From the NCBI GenBank assembly GCA_964353225.1, contig CAYGVA010000098.1, positions 1-14,397 on the forward strand: a DNA stretch of 14,397 nucleotides, written 5' to 3'. Numbering within the stretch: the stretch's first letter is position 1; the number at the start of each line of letters is the position of its first letter. Shown here piece by piece: positions 1-6,963 of this stretch. The notes beneath the pieces are model-generated. The model did no database searches, was not told where the DNA came from, and saw only the letters and a list, made by a program, of their open reading frames with translations. The stretch comes from PCC-6406 sp964353225 (GTDB taxonomy: Bacteria; Cyanobacteriota; Cyanobacteriia; Phormidesmidales; Phormidesmidaceae). Made by a program: the position numbers and the translations under genes.

Positions 1-341
1 CGACTTCGCTCAGCCAGCGTAGTACCAGGGACGCTTACGGGTAGTGAGGTCGGTACCGCCTGCAATACCGGGTCGTCGATCGTTGGAAATTGGGTGTTTT
101 GGGATGAATGGGTCGGTGCATTTGCTGGATAGCAACACACTCTACAAGGTTAGCGATCTTACTTAGTTAGAAATCAGCCCCATTGCAAGAAAGAAACACC
201 CTAATACCGGCTGGAGCTACGAAAGAGAACTGACCACCTGCTCACGACAGACATTCAAAATTCGGTAGGTCGCCTGACCCCAGGCAGGATCGGATGGCAG
301 GCTGTTTTGTCAGTCCATTCGCCCGACAGCCGGTATTTTAG
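1..341. other. Gene-free stretch at left edge
   Basis: I find no open frame longer than about 20 codons with a plausible start on either strand, and no recognisable RNA gene. The stretch lies downstream of gvpG. Its only notable structure is the inverted-repeat segment at 203-337, listed separately. The sequence is cut at the left edge, so it could belong to a longer intergenic region. Confidence 0.6.
203..337. repeat. Imperfect foldback (nested inverted repeats)
   Basis: The outer arms are a perfect 11-base inverted repeat, AATACCGGCTG at 203-213 and CAGCCGGTATT at 327-337. Inside them, in the correct nested order, CGAA (220-223) can pair with TTCG (318-321), ACTGAC (229-234) with GTCAGT (309-314), and CCTGC (237-241) with GCAGG (297-301). 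A small hairpin GCCTG-ACCC-CAGGC lies at 272-285 near the centre. Together these give one long interrupted stem of about 135 bases. It could be a miniature inverted-repeat element, a structured RNA, or a large 3' structure after gvpG. I see no clear target-site duplication and no coding frame. The pairing is seen in the sequence; the function is unknown. Confidence 0.45.
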
Positions 342-434
342 TTAGCGACGCTCTAACGCCACGATCTCCTCATCCGCCAGCCCCGCCGCCGCTAGATTTG
401 GAGCCATGCCCAACCTGGGCCGGTGAAATGCCAT
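342..434 (-). CDS. Possible 30-aa ORF after gvpG
   Basis: An ATG at 434 opens a 30-codon frame ending in TAA at 342-344. It lies 12 bases downstream of the gvpG stop and in the same reading frame, so it could also be read as an old C-terminal extension of gvpG beyond its TAG. The predicted peptide ends in ADEEIVALERR, which has a protein-like acidic/basic helix character. I see no clear ribosome binding site and recognise no family. It is equally likely to be chance. Confidence 0.2.
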   Translation of the reverse strand: MAFHRPRLGMAPNLAAAGLADEEIVALERR

Positions 435-446
435 GGTGATCGATCC

Positions 447-695
447 CTAAGCCTCATCTTGCTCCCGCTGTTGCTGAATCGCGTCAATGGCTAACAGCAG
501 CTCCTCCTCTTCAACTTCAAAGGCTTCTTCTTCGACATCGCCCATGTCGAAGGCCAGTTGCAGGGTGAGCAAACGCTTTTGCAGAACCTCCAACTCATCG
601 GTTTCCCCCTCGGTCTGCTCCAAGATCTTTTCGGCAATCCAGGTCACCCCAGTGAAGGGGCCGGTGATCGGGGCGAGTAATAGGCGCAGCAGCAT
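447..695 (-). CDS. gvpG: Gas vesicle protein GvpG
   Basis: This is an 82-residue protein of the GvpG family (PF05120-type), a small accessory protein of gas-vesicle assembly. It has the typical hydrophobic N-terminus, MLLRLLLAPITGPFTGVTWI, followed by EKILEQ. A charged helix then carries the family pattern of an aliphatic LLTLQLAFDMG segment and a run of acidic residues (EEEAFEVEEEELLLAI, about residues 54-69). The length matches the family. The ATG at 695 is preceded by an AAGG ribosome-binding sequence about 8 bases upstream. GvpG is an accessory protein in gas-vesicle clusters, usually found with gvpA, gvpF/L, gvpJ, gvpK and gvpN. None of those is present here: the upstream neighbour, the PucC-like gene, runs the other way, and 1-341 is non-coding. 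Family assignment is firm; whether this copy takes part in vesicle formation is unknown. Confidence 0.85.
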   Translation of the reverse strand: MLLRLLLAPITGPFTGVTWIAEKILEQTEGETDELEVLQKRLLTLQLAFDMGDVEEEAFEVEEEELLLAIDAIQQQREQDEA

Positions 696-941
696 GGGGT
701 GACCTTAAACCAATAGCTCTATTGTGCCTAGGGCTTGGCAGTGTGGCGCAGTTAGCATTCTTTAGTCGTCACGCTCCTTAGGGTTTTATGCTGTGAGGGA
801 CCAGTCTTGCCTTTAAAGGGTGTGGATTTTGATTGCTCGGTTTTGATGGGTGAGTTAACCGTTGACCCAGTCGTCAAGACGGATTGAATATCGGTTCCTC
901 AATGGCTAGCTGCGCTAACGTTTTTTCGGTGTTGTAATCCC

Positions 942-2342
942 ATGTCCGCCTCCGGTGTTGCTCTTATCAAACCTGCCCCGCCTCGGTTGAATCTGTTCAC
1001 CATGTTCCGATTGGGGCTGTTTCAGATGGGGTTGGGGCTTTTGTCGATCCTCACCCTAGGCATCCTCAACCAAGTTTTGATTTCTGAACTCAAAATCCCG
1101 GCACTGTTGGCGTCTGGGGCGATCGCCATGTATCAGTTCGTGGCCCCGGCTCGGCTGTGGTTTGGGCAAATGTCTGACGCCAAGCCCTTTTGGGGCTATC
1201 ACCGCACCGGCTATGTGTGGGTGGGGCTGGGGTTGCAGGCAATCTGTTTATTCATCGCGATTCAGGTGGTGTGGCCCCTGGGGGCCAGTGCTGCAACTGG
1301 TTGGACCCTCGTCACCTACGGTTGGCTGGGGGTTTTAGCCGGGACCTTAGCCCTCTACGGTCTTTGCCTCAGCGCCAGCTCCACCCCCTTTGCAGCCCTA
1401 TTGGTAGATGTCTCTGATGAAGACAACCGCTCCCAATTGGTGGGGATTGTTTGGGCGATGCTGATGGTGGGGATTGTAGCGGGGGCGATCGCCGGGGAGA
1501 AAATGCTAGAGGGGATGAGCCCTGACACCCTGCAAGCCTCGATTACCCAGCTTTTCATCATCTTTCCCCTGGCGGTGGTGGCACTGGGGATCACCGCCAC
1601 CTTTGGAATCGAAAAGCGCTATTCCCAGTTTGGCAGTCGCTCTAATTTGACCGGTCGCGACGACCAAATCACCTTTAAGCAAGCCTTGCAGGTGCTCACC
1701 GCCTCCCGCCAGACCGGGATTTTCTTTGTGTTTTTGCTGGTGATGACTATCAGCTTGTTTTTGCAGCAGCCAGTGCTAGAGCCCTATGCCCGCGAAGTAT
1801 TTGGCCTCACCATTGGCGAAAGTGCCGGACTCAACCAGTTCTGGGGCTATGGCATTTTGGCGGGCATTGCCTTGGCCGGATTTTTGATCGTGCCCCGGTT
1901 GGGGAAGCGGCGGACGGCGATGCTGGGCTGCCTGTTTAATGCCGGTTGCTTTGGGCTGATTATTTTATCGGGGGCCACCGCCGACCCCACAATGCTGCGC
2001 AGTGCAGTGATGTTGTTTGGATTGGCCTCGGGCATTTTGACCAATAGTGCCGTGAGTCTGATGCTGGATCTTACCGCTGCCGAAACCGCCGGCACCTTCA
2101 TTGGGGCTTGGGGCCTCTCCCAAGCCATGGCCCAGGCCAGCGCCACGGTGCTGGGGGGAGCCCTCTTGGATGGGGGGCGCTACTGGTTTGGGGAGAGTTT
2201 TTGGGCCTTTGGGCTGGTGTTTGCCTGCCAGTCGGTGGGCATGGTGTTGGCCTTTGGGCTGCTGACGCGGGTGAATGTGCGCACCTTTAAAACCGACTCA
2301 GCTAAAGCGATCGCAACCGTAATGGAACTGGATTTAGACTAA
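942..2342 (+). CDS. PucC/BCD-family MFS transporter
   Basis: This 466-residue polytopic membrane protein belongs to the PucC/LhaA/Bch2 branch of the major facilitator superfamily (BCD family). In purple bacteria these proteins assist light-harvesting complex assembly; cyanobacterial members are annotated as probable chlorophyll transporters or delivery proteins. The family hallmarks are the N-terminal block LNLFTMFRLGLFQMGLGL (about residues 17-34), the loop WFGQMSDAKPFWGYHRTGYV (about 73-92) and the conserved segment ASSTPFAALLVDVSDEDNR (about 145-163). The many hydrophobic stretches fit about 12 transmembrane helices. ATG 942 has no strong ribosome binding site, and the internal ATG at 1002 begins after the conserved N-terminal block has started, so 942 is preferred. 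The stop is 2 bases before the next gene, so it probably heads an operon. Substrate specificity is inferred from the family only. Confidence 0.85.
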   Translation: MSASGVALIKPAPPRLNLFTMFRLGLFQMGLGLLSILTLGILNQVLISELKIPALLASGAIAMYQFVAPARLWFGQMSDAKPFWGYHRTGYVWVGLGLQAICLFIAIQVVWPLGASAATGWTLVTYGWLGVLAGTLALYGLCLSASSTPFAALLVDVSDEDNRSQLVGIVWAMLMVGIVAGAIAGEKMLEGMSPDTLQASITQLFIIFPLAVVALGITATFGIEKRYSQFGSRSNLTGRDDQITFKQALQVLTASRQTGIFFVFLLVMTISLFLQQPVLEPYAREVFGLTIGESAGLNQFWGYGILAGIALAGFLIVPRLGKRRTAMLGCLFNAGCFGLIILSGATADPTMLRSAVMLFGLASGILTNSAVSLMLDLTAAETAGTFIGAWGLSQAMAQASATVLGGALLDGGRYWFGESFWAFGLVFACQSVGMVLAFGLLTRVNVRTFKTDSAKAIATVMELDLD

Positions 2343-2344
2343 CC

Positions 2345-3172
2345 ATGACTGATTTTTGGGACTCGGTACTGACATTTTCCCGCCGCCAATCCACGGCGGT
2401 GGGGGAGCGGTTGCTGACGGCATTTGGCAAGGCCCAGGCCGAAGAAAAATGGGACGGCAGTCTGGTGACGGCTTTTGATCAATGGTCTGACGACACCCTG
2501 ACGGCAGCGATTCGGGAAACCTTTCCTGACCACGGGGTGCTGAGCGAGGAGACCAGCCATGTGTTTCCAGACAACGACTGGTGCTGGATTATCGACCCCA
2601 TTGATGGCACCACCAACTTCACTCGGGGGATTCCCCTGTGGGGCATTTCCCTGGGGCTGTTTTATCGGGGTACGCCGGTTTATGGCTATGTGTATATGCC
2701 CAATCTAGGCCAACATTTCCATGGCTATTGGCCAGGGGAGAGCGGTTTAGAGATGCCTGCCGGAGCCTTCTTGAATGGCCAGCCCATCCGCATCCGCCCC
2801 GATGCCCCGGCCAAAAATCAATTTTTTAGCCTCTGTGCCCGTAGCCTACAGGTGTTGCAAAAGCCCTTTCCTTGCAAGGTGCGGATGCTGGGGGTGGCCT
2901 CTTACAATTTGCTGTTGGTGGCGGCGGGCTATGCGGTGGGCAGCGTGGAAGCCACCCCAAAAATCTGGGATATCGCCGGAGTGTGGCCAATTTTGCAGGC
3001 AGCCGGAGCGGTGTGGACGCCGTTGGATGGACAGGAGCCGTTTCCCCTGTCGGTGGGGGCCAATTACCGCGATCGCCCCTACCCCACCCTGGTGAGTAAC
3101 CACGCGGTCAATGCGGCTATCTTTGAGCCGCTGGTGCGATCGGTATCCTCAGCACCATCGCCAGCGCTATAG
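2345..3172 (+). CDS. Inositol monophosphatase family phosphatase
   Basis: This 275-residue protein is a Mg2+-dependent, Li+-sensitive-type phosphatase of the IMPase/FBPase/CysQ fold. The metal-binding motifs are visible: EE at residues 68-69 (GVLSEET), motif A WIIDPIDGTTNF at 81-92, and motif B WDIAGVWPILQAAG at 208-221. Length is usual for the family. The substrate cannot be read from sequence; inositol-1-phosphate, histidinol phosphate or 3'-phosphoadenosine nucleotides are the usual candidates, and none is favoured here. The ATG lies 2 bases after the transporter stop, which suggests translational coupling. The methyltransferase follows after 33 bases on the same strand. Confidence 0.85.
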   Translation: MTDFWDSVLTFSRRQSTAVGERLLTAFGKAQAEEKWDGSLVTAFDQWSDDTLTAAIRETFPDHGVLSEETSHVFPDNDWCWIIDPIDGTTNFTRGIPLWGISLGLFYRGTPVYGYVYMPNLGQHFHGYWPGESGLEMPAGAFLNGQPIRIRPDAPAKNQFFSLCARSLQVLQKPFPCKVRMLGVASYNLLLVAAGYAVGSVEATPKIWDIAGVWPILQAAGAVWTPLDGQEPFPLSVGANYRDRPYPTLVSNHAVNAAIFEPLVRSVSSAPSPAL

Positions 3173-3205
3173 TCGTAAATTCCAATGATTGAATCCGCAT
3201 AACCC

Positions 3206-3901
3206 ATGGCGTTTTCCCTTGAGACAGTCGTGCCCTGGGGCCGCTCCTTTGCCGAATACAAGGCCATGTTTAGCCTCACAGCCGTGGATCTACAAAAATC
3301 GATCCTCGGCTGTGGCGATGGTCCCGCCGCCTTTAACAGTGTGTTGACCCAGCAAGGGGGGCGGATTATCTCCGTCGATCCGATTTATCAATGCACCGCA
3401 GCGGGAATTCGTGATCGCATCACCGCCACCTACAACGAAGTCATTGCCAAGGTCCACCAAAACCAAGCCGAGTTTGTGTGGGATCGCTTCCAAAATCCCG
3501 AACACCTCGGCCAAGAACGGCTGGCCGCCATGGAGATGTTTCTAAAGGATTTTGCGATCGGCCAAGCCCAGGGGCGCTACGTTACCGGTCGTTTGCCCGG
3601 ATTGCCCTTTAGCGATCGCCGGTTCGACTTAGCCCTCTGCTCCCACCTGCTCTTTCTCTATAGCCCCCAGCTCGATTATGACTTTCACCTCGCCGCCCTC
3701 CAAGAGCTGTGTCGGGTGGCCACAGAGGTGCGCATCTTCCCGTTGCTAGAACTAGGGAGCCAACCCTCCCGCCATTTAGACCCCGTCCTTCGCACCCTGA
3801 GCCGCCAAGGCTACAGCCCCCGCATTGAGCACGTCATCTACGAGTTCCAACGGGGTGGCAATCAAATGTTGGTGATCTCCCAGCCCGAAGCGGCCAGGTA
3901 A
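3206..3901 (+). CDS. SAM-dependent methyltransferase-like protein
   Basis: This 231-residue protein has a Rossmann-type methyltransferase layout. The glycine-rich SAM motif I is ILGCGDGPAAFN (about residues 33-44), followed by a second strand with an acidic residue, RIISVDPIY (about 52-60). A post-motif segment, LPFSDRRFDLALCSHLLFLY (about 130-149), has the usual acidic/hydrophobic motif II pattern, and a later strand runs AATEVRIFPL-like. The target is not predictable. It sits between the phosphatase and the broken acetyltransferase on the same strand. The GNAT start is only 4 bases after its stop, so the four genes probably share a transcript. The fold assignment is fairly confident; the substrate is unknown. 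Confidence 0.75.
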   Translation: MAFSLETVVPWGRSFAEYKAMFSLTAVDLQKSILGCGDGPAAFNSVLTQQGGRIISVDPIYQCTAAGIRDRITATYNEVIAKVHQNQAEFVWDRFQNPEHLGQERLAAMEMFLKDFAIGQAQGRYVTGRLPGLPFSDRRFDLALCSHLLFLYSPQLDYDFHLAALQELCRVATEVRIFPLLELGSQPSRHLDPVLRTLSRQGYSPRIEHVIYEFQRGGNQMLVISQPEAAR

Positions 3902-3905
3902 CCCC

Positions 3906-4474
3906 ATGGCGATGCCCCCACCCACCCTGCAAACCACAAGACTGATCCTGCGCCCCTTTACCCTCGCCGATGCCCCAGCCGTCCAACACCTGGCGGGTAA
4001 CCGAGCCGTTGCGGCTAGCACCCTCAGCATTCCTCACCCTTCCCTGACGGCATAGCAAAGACCTGGATTCGCACCCACCCTGAGCAGTTCACCGCTGGAA
4101 AAGCCGTTATATTTGCGATTCTCCAAACCGATCACCGCCTCTGCGGTTCCATTGGATTGATGCTGACACCAGAATTTCAATTGGCAGAAATGGGTTATTG
4201 GATTGGGGTTCCGTTTTGGGGCCGGGGCTATTGCACGGAAGCAGCGCAGCGGGTTATTGAGTACGGCTTTGAAGACCTGAATCTCAACCGCATCCAGGGC
4301 ACCCACTACACCGACAACCCTGCCTCAGGACGGGTAATGGTGAAGCTGGGCATGGCCTACGAGGGCTGCCGCCGTCAGCACACCCGCAAGGATGGCGCGT
4401 TTAAAGATATCAATCTCTATGGCCTGTTGCGCCAGGATTGGTCGGGGCCAGGGTCTGCACCAGGGCTGCCATAA
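3906..4474 (+). pseudogene. GNAT acetyltransferase, frameshifted (RimJ/RimL type)
   Basis: The N-terminal part reads from ATG 3906 with the classical RimJ/RimL opening TLQTTRLILRPFTLADAPAV and stops at TAG 4053-4055 after 49 residues. The rest of the same domain continues in another frame from about 4042 to TAA 4472-4474. It includes the acetyl-CoA-binding region WIGVPFWGRGYCTEAAQRVI and the C-terminal AEYGFEDLNLNRI-type and NPASGRVMVKLGM motifs. Adding one A between 4041 and 4042 restores IPHPYPDGIA and gives one open frame of about 189 residues, the usual length of the family. The lesion is therefore one missing base: a true pseudogene, a programmed shift or an assembly error. An intact version would be a protein or small-molecule N-acetyltransferase. 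Its last 65 bases overlap the convergent serine hydrolase. Confidence 0.85.
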
Positions 4475-5759
4475 ACTGCCCATGGTCCCAACTGTGGTTG
4501 CGTTGAGATAACCCCAACCTCACCACCACCAGTTGCAGCGATGGGATAATCGTCAGGATTTGGCCTTGGTATCCCGACGCCATCAACGTATCGGGCGGCA
4601 GCACCGGTCTCGGGACCCGTTGAGAAGCAAAGGAAAAAGGCACCTGTCGCCAAAAATGCGCCCCGTAACGCTGGGCCGGATCACTGGGGGTCATGGCGTC
4701 ATTGACCCACTGCGCCGGTAATATCTGCTGCCCTTGCCACCATCCGCCTTGCCCATATAACTGCCCAAACCTTACCCAGTCTCGGGCAGTGGCGTACATA
4801 AATGATGAGCCCGTAAAGGTGCCCGCTGCATCCGGCTCCAGCATGGCGCTAGTCATGCCCAAGGGCTCAAACAGCGCAACCCGAGGGAAGGCAAAGTAAT
4901 CGGCCAAGCTGCCGCCGAGGGCATGGCGGATGATGCGGCAAAGAATATTGGTGGTGCCGCTGGCGTAGGACCAAACGCCTGGATCTGCGCGGGGCAGTCG
5001 AGCGGCGTAGGCGGCGGCATCCCCCCGCTGAAATAACATGGTGGTGGCATCAGAACGCGGGTCGGAATACACCTCTGAAAACCGTAGCCCGCTCCGCATC
5101 CGCAATAGCTGGTCTAGGGTGATGGCCCGCCGAGGATCGTCGGGTTGGTCCCATTCCGGGAGGAGCGCGCACTGATCCAGGGTTAGTTTCCCGCCATGGA
5201 CCAAGATCCCCACTAGGGCATGGATCACGCTCTTAGTCATTGACCAACCCAACAAGGGCATTGTGGCATTAAAGCCAGGGGCATAGCGCTCCGCAATGAT
5301 GTCTCCCCCTTGGGCGATCACTACCGCACGGGTGCGTTGGCGACGGCGACGGTTAGGTTCGCTAAAGGCTGGGTCAAGGACGGTGGATTGGAGCGCGGTG
5401 GATTGTTCCTGCGAGAGGTTACGGATGGGAAAAGCTAGGGAGCCAGGGAACAGGGGAACGGTAAACTTTTCGACTTGATTGTGAAGGGCTTCAACCGTGG
5501 TGTCGATAACTAAGGTGCTGCCCAGACCAGGTCGGTAGAGGGCGGTGCGACGAGCGAGGCCAAAAATCGATGCGGTGACGGTTTTGGCCTGAGGGTCAAT
5601 GGTGGTGTGGATGGCCCGCAGAAAACACAGATTATCTACCGCCAAATCTTGGCTGAGGAGAGCATGGGGCGATCGCTGCGAGACAAACACACCAGAGCAC
5701 AGCAACTTAGCCTTGTAGGCAGTGGCAAGATAAAGCAACCGCCAGAGCCAATGCAACAT
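4410..5759 (-). CDS. Serine hydrolase, class C beta-lactamase family
   Basis: This 449-residue protein has the beta-lactamase/penicillin-binding-like fold of PF00144. It carries the nucleophile motif SMTK (residues 173-176, in GWSMTKSVIHAL), the second motif Y-A-S (265-267, in WSYASGTTN) and the third-motif region SGYQGQ (395-400). MRSGL (221-225) is also typical. The layout resembles 6-aminohexanoate-dimer hydrolase and esterase relatives rather than true resistance beta-lactamases. The first 25 residues are hydrophobic with an early Trp/Leu cluster and a Cys, which could anchor or export it. ATG 5759 follows an AAGGGG ribosome binding site. It starts 9 bases after the small membrane-protein gene, so it is probably co-transcribed with thf1. 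The physiological substrate is unknown. Confidence 0.85.
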   Translation of the reverse strand: MLHWLWRLLYLATAYKAKLLCSGVFVSQRSPHALLSQDLAVDNLCFLRAIHTTIDPQAKTVTASIFGLARRTALYRPGLGSTLVIDTTVEALHNQVEKFTVPLFPGSLAFPIRNLSQEQSTALQSTVLDPAFSEPNRRRRQRTRAVVIAQGGDIIAERYAPGFNATMPLLGWSMTKSVIHALVGILVHGGKLTLDQCALLPEWDQPDDPRRAITLDQLLRMRSGLRFSEVYSDPRSDATTMLFQRGDAAAYAARLPRADPGVWSYASGTTNILCRIIRHALGGSLADYFAFPRVALFEPLGMTSAMLEPDAAGTFTGSSFMYATARDWVRFGQLYGQGGWWQGQQILPAQWVNDAMTPSDPAQRYGAHFWRQVPFSFASQRVPRPVLPPDTLMASGYQGQILTIIPSLQLVVVRLGLSQRNHSWDHGQFMAALVQTLAPTNPGATGHRD

Positions 5760-5768
5760 GCGGCCCCT

Positions 5769-5885
5769 TTAATCGTCCTGCTGAGGCCAGGGCCACCGAG
5801 TGCCCATTTCAGTCGCTGCCGACCACAGCAAATAACTCACCAATAGGGCGACCCCTGCGAAAAAAGCCAGCCAATCCTCTGACAT
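5769..5885 (-). CDS. 38-aa single-helix membrane protein
   Basis: This short gene was found by reading the minus strand. ATG 5885 lies 3 bases after the thf1 stop codon, and TAA is at 5769-5771. The product begins MSEDWLAFFAGVALLVSYLL and ends in a polar tail, WPWPQQDD. Residues about 6-24 form one hydrophobic helix, followed by a Trp/Pro-rich tail. A GGAATAGGGG purine run upstream is a good ribosome binding site overlapping the thf1 end. The serine hydrolase begins 9 bases after it, so it sits in the middle of a three-gene unit. Small one-helix proteins are common subunits of photosynthetic complexes, but I recognise none of the known ones (Psb, Pet, Psa, NdhP, NdhQ) in it. Confidence 0.6.
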   Translation of the reverse strand: MSEDWLAFFAGVALLVSYLLWSAATEMGTRWPWPQQDD

Positions 5886-5888
5886 CCC

Positions 5889-6650
5889 CTATTCCGAATC
5901 GCTAGGTTCTTCTGGGGGCGTTTCCCCGGTCGATGCCTCAGTTACATCCGCTGTTGACTCCGCCTTGGGGGCATCGGCGGCGGCTTTAGCTTGGGCTCGC
6001 TCCTCTCGCTTCTTGCGATCGGCAGCCAAAATATCGGCCATCATGACTTGAGCCTGAGCCATTTTGTCCAAATTGCTGCGGTAAAGTTCCAAATCTTTCT
6101 GGAGCTTGTCAAAGGAAAGCGGCAGCGCATCGGCAGTGGTTTGAATAAACGCAGTTAATGCATCCTTATCATTAACCACATCACCATCTACGGTTTCCAG
6201 GAGGGTGTATAAACCAATGCCAAAGGCCCGACTATATTTGAAGCTATCGCGCTCATTTAAGCCTGCAAACATGTCCTTGAGGGCACCAGTTTGGTTCGAT
6301 GGTTCGGTTATCAACCCTTTGAGTGCCTCTAGGGTCATACCGTCTAGGCTTCCCAGCAGGTGCTGGGCATCTTGTCGGTACTGCTCAGCGGTACTGTCTG
6401 CGGCCTGACAAAGGGCCGTAAAAATGGCCTCTCGATCCGCTTCAGGACGGTATCCATCCATAAAGCGATCGAAAATAGTCACAATGCCTAAGGCGTAAAT
6501 AGCATCGTAAGTAAAATCTTGATTTACCCGGAGCAGATGCATCTCTACCAGCAACTCCTCTATCACCCGGCGGTAAACCGATGAAATGGGACGAGTATGG
6601 TGGTTATAGAAGGCGCGCTTGGTATCAGAGACGGTCGGGACGTTGCTCAC
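5889..6650 (-). CDS. thf1: Thf1/Psb29 thylakoid formation protein
   Basis: This is the Psb29/Thf1 protein, needed in cyanobacteria and chloroplasts for normal photosystem II function and for stability of thylakoid FtsH protease complexes. The family signature VSDTKRAFYNHHTRPISSVY, then RRVIEELLVEMHLL, opens the protein. YDAIYALGIVTIFDRFMDGY follows, and the helical C-terminal region DLELYRSNLDKMAQAQ leads into a charged Ala/Glu/Lys-rich coiled tail. I choose GTG 6650, giving 253 residues starting SNVPTVSDTK, as in relatives. A longer frame from TTG 6707 adds 19 residues with no family likeness and overlaps a good promoter. Neither start has a strong ribosome binding site. The gene leads a unit with the 38-aa membrane protein and the serine hydrolase. 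Confidence 0.93.
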   Translation of the reverse strand: MSNVPTVSDTKRAFYNHHTRPISSVYRRVIEELLVEMHLLRVNQDFTYDAIYALGIVTIFDRFMDGYRPEADREAIFTALCQAADSTAEQYRQDAQHLLGSLDGMTLEALKGLITEPSNQTGALKDMFAGLNERDSFKYSRAFGIGLYTLLETVDGDVVNDKDALTAFIQTTADALPLSFDKLQKDLELYRSNLDKMAQAQVMMADILAADRKKREERAQAKAAADAPKAESTADVTEASTGETPPEEPSDSE

Positions 6651-6678
6651 GGAAAAGTATTTAGAAGGACAGTACTTT

Positions 6679-6707
6679 ATTGTGTCGCGAAGCAGACCCT
6701 TTGCCAA
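6679..6707 (-). promoter_or_regulatory. Likely thf1 promoter
   Basis: On the minus strand, TTGGCA (6707-6702, 5 of 6 to the -35 consensus) is followed by a 17-base spacer and CACAAT (6684-6679, 4 of 6 to the -10 consensus). Transcription would start near 6672, about 22 bases before GTG 6650. This supports the shorter thf1 reading. Confidence 0.45.
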
Positions 6708-6850
6708 GTTGACATTTAAGAATTGAACGGATTCTCACCAACCCACCTAAATTTCAGCTTTTCTCCAAAGACCCTGCGCTCCTCAGTAAAGCTATGGCCC
6801 AGACACAAATGGCTCACGAACAGCTTTAATGCCGACCCAGCCGATAATTT

Positions 6851-6885
6851 AGTGCCCTCGCTAAGCCCAATGGGGCTGAAGCACT
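6851..6885. repeat. Imperfect hairpin between STAS gene and thf1
   Basis: AGTGC (6851-6855) can pair with GCACT (6881-6885). Inside them, AGCCC (6864-6868) pairs with GGGCT (6873-6877) around the loop AATG. It lies between two minus-strand genes, downstream of the STAS gene terminator. No T-tract follows on either strand, so it is not a clear terminator. Its role is unknown. Confidence 0.3.
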
Positions 6886-6931
6886 CAACCCTATTGCCAA
6901 AACCGACCCAAAGCGAAGCAGGGGAATTGAA

Positions 6932-6949
6932 CCCCCAGCCGAGTGGGGG
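6932..6949 (-). terminator. Likely terminator of STAS gene
   Basis: On the minus strand, CCCCCA (6949-6944), loop CTCGGC and TGGGGG (6937-6932) form a perfect 6-pair GC-rich stem. It starts 14 bases after the STAS stop codon and is followed by TTCAATT. The T-tract is weak. The G-run could instead pair with CCCC a few bases further on, around the loop TTCAATT. Confidence 0.45.
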
Positions 6950-6963
6950 GACATACCTATGGT

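Noticed and set aside
487..702. Serine-rich open frame on the plus strand
   Set aside because: It is the antisense shadow of the acidic gvpG coding sequence.
862..889. Promoter for the PucC-like gene (TTGACC, 16 bases, TTGAAT)
   Set aside because: The -35 is good, but the -10 lacks the conserved second and third bases, so I could not support it.
4157..4474. Stand-alone short acetyltransferase starting at ATG 4157
   Set aside because: The frame stays homologous upstream of this ATG, and the missing N-terminal part is present in another frame. It is the second half of a frameshifted gene.
6919..6936. tRNA or tmRNA 3' end on the minus strand (T-arm-like GGGG-TTCAATT-CCCC)
   Set aside because: No matching 5' acceptor, D-arm or anticodon arm is found nearby and no tag reading frame is present. 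The G-run is better explained as part of the STAS terminator.
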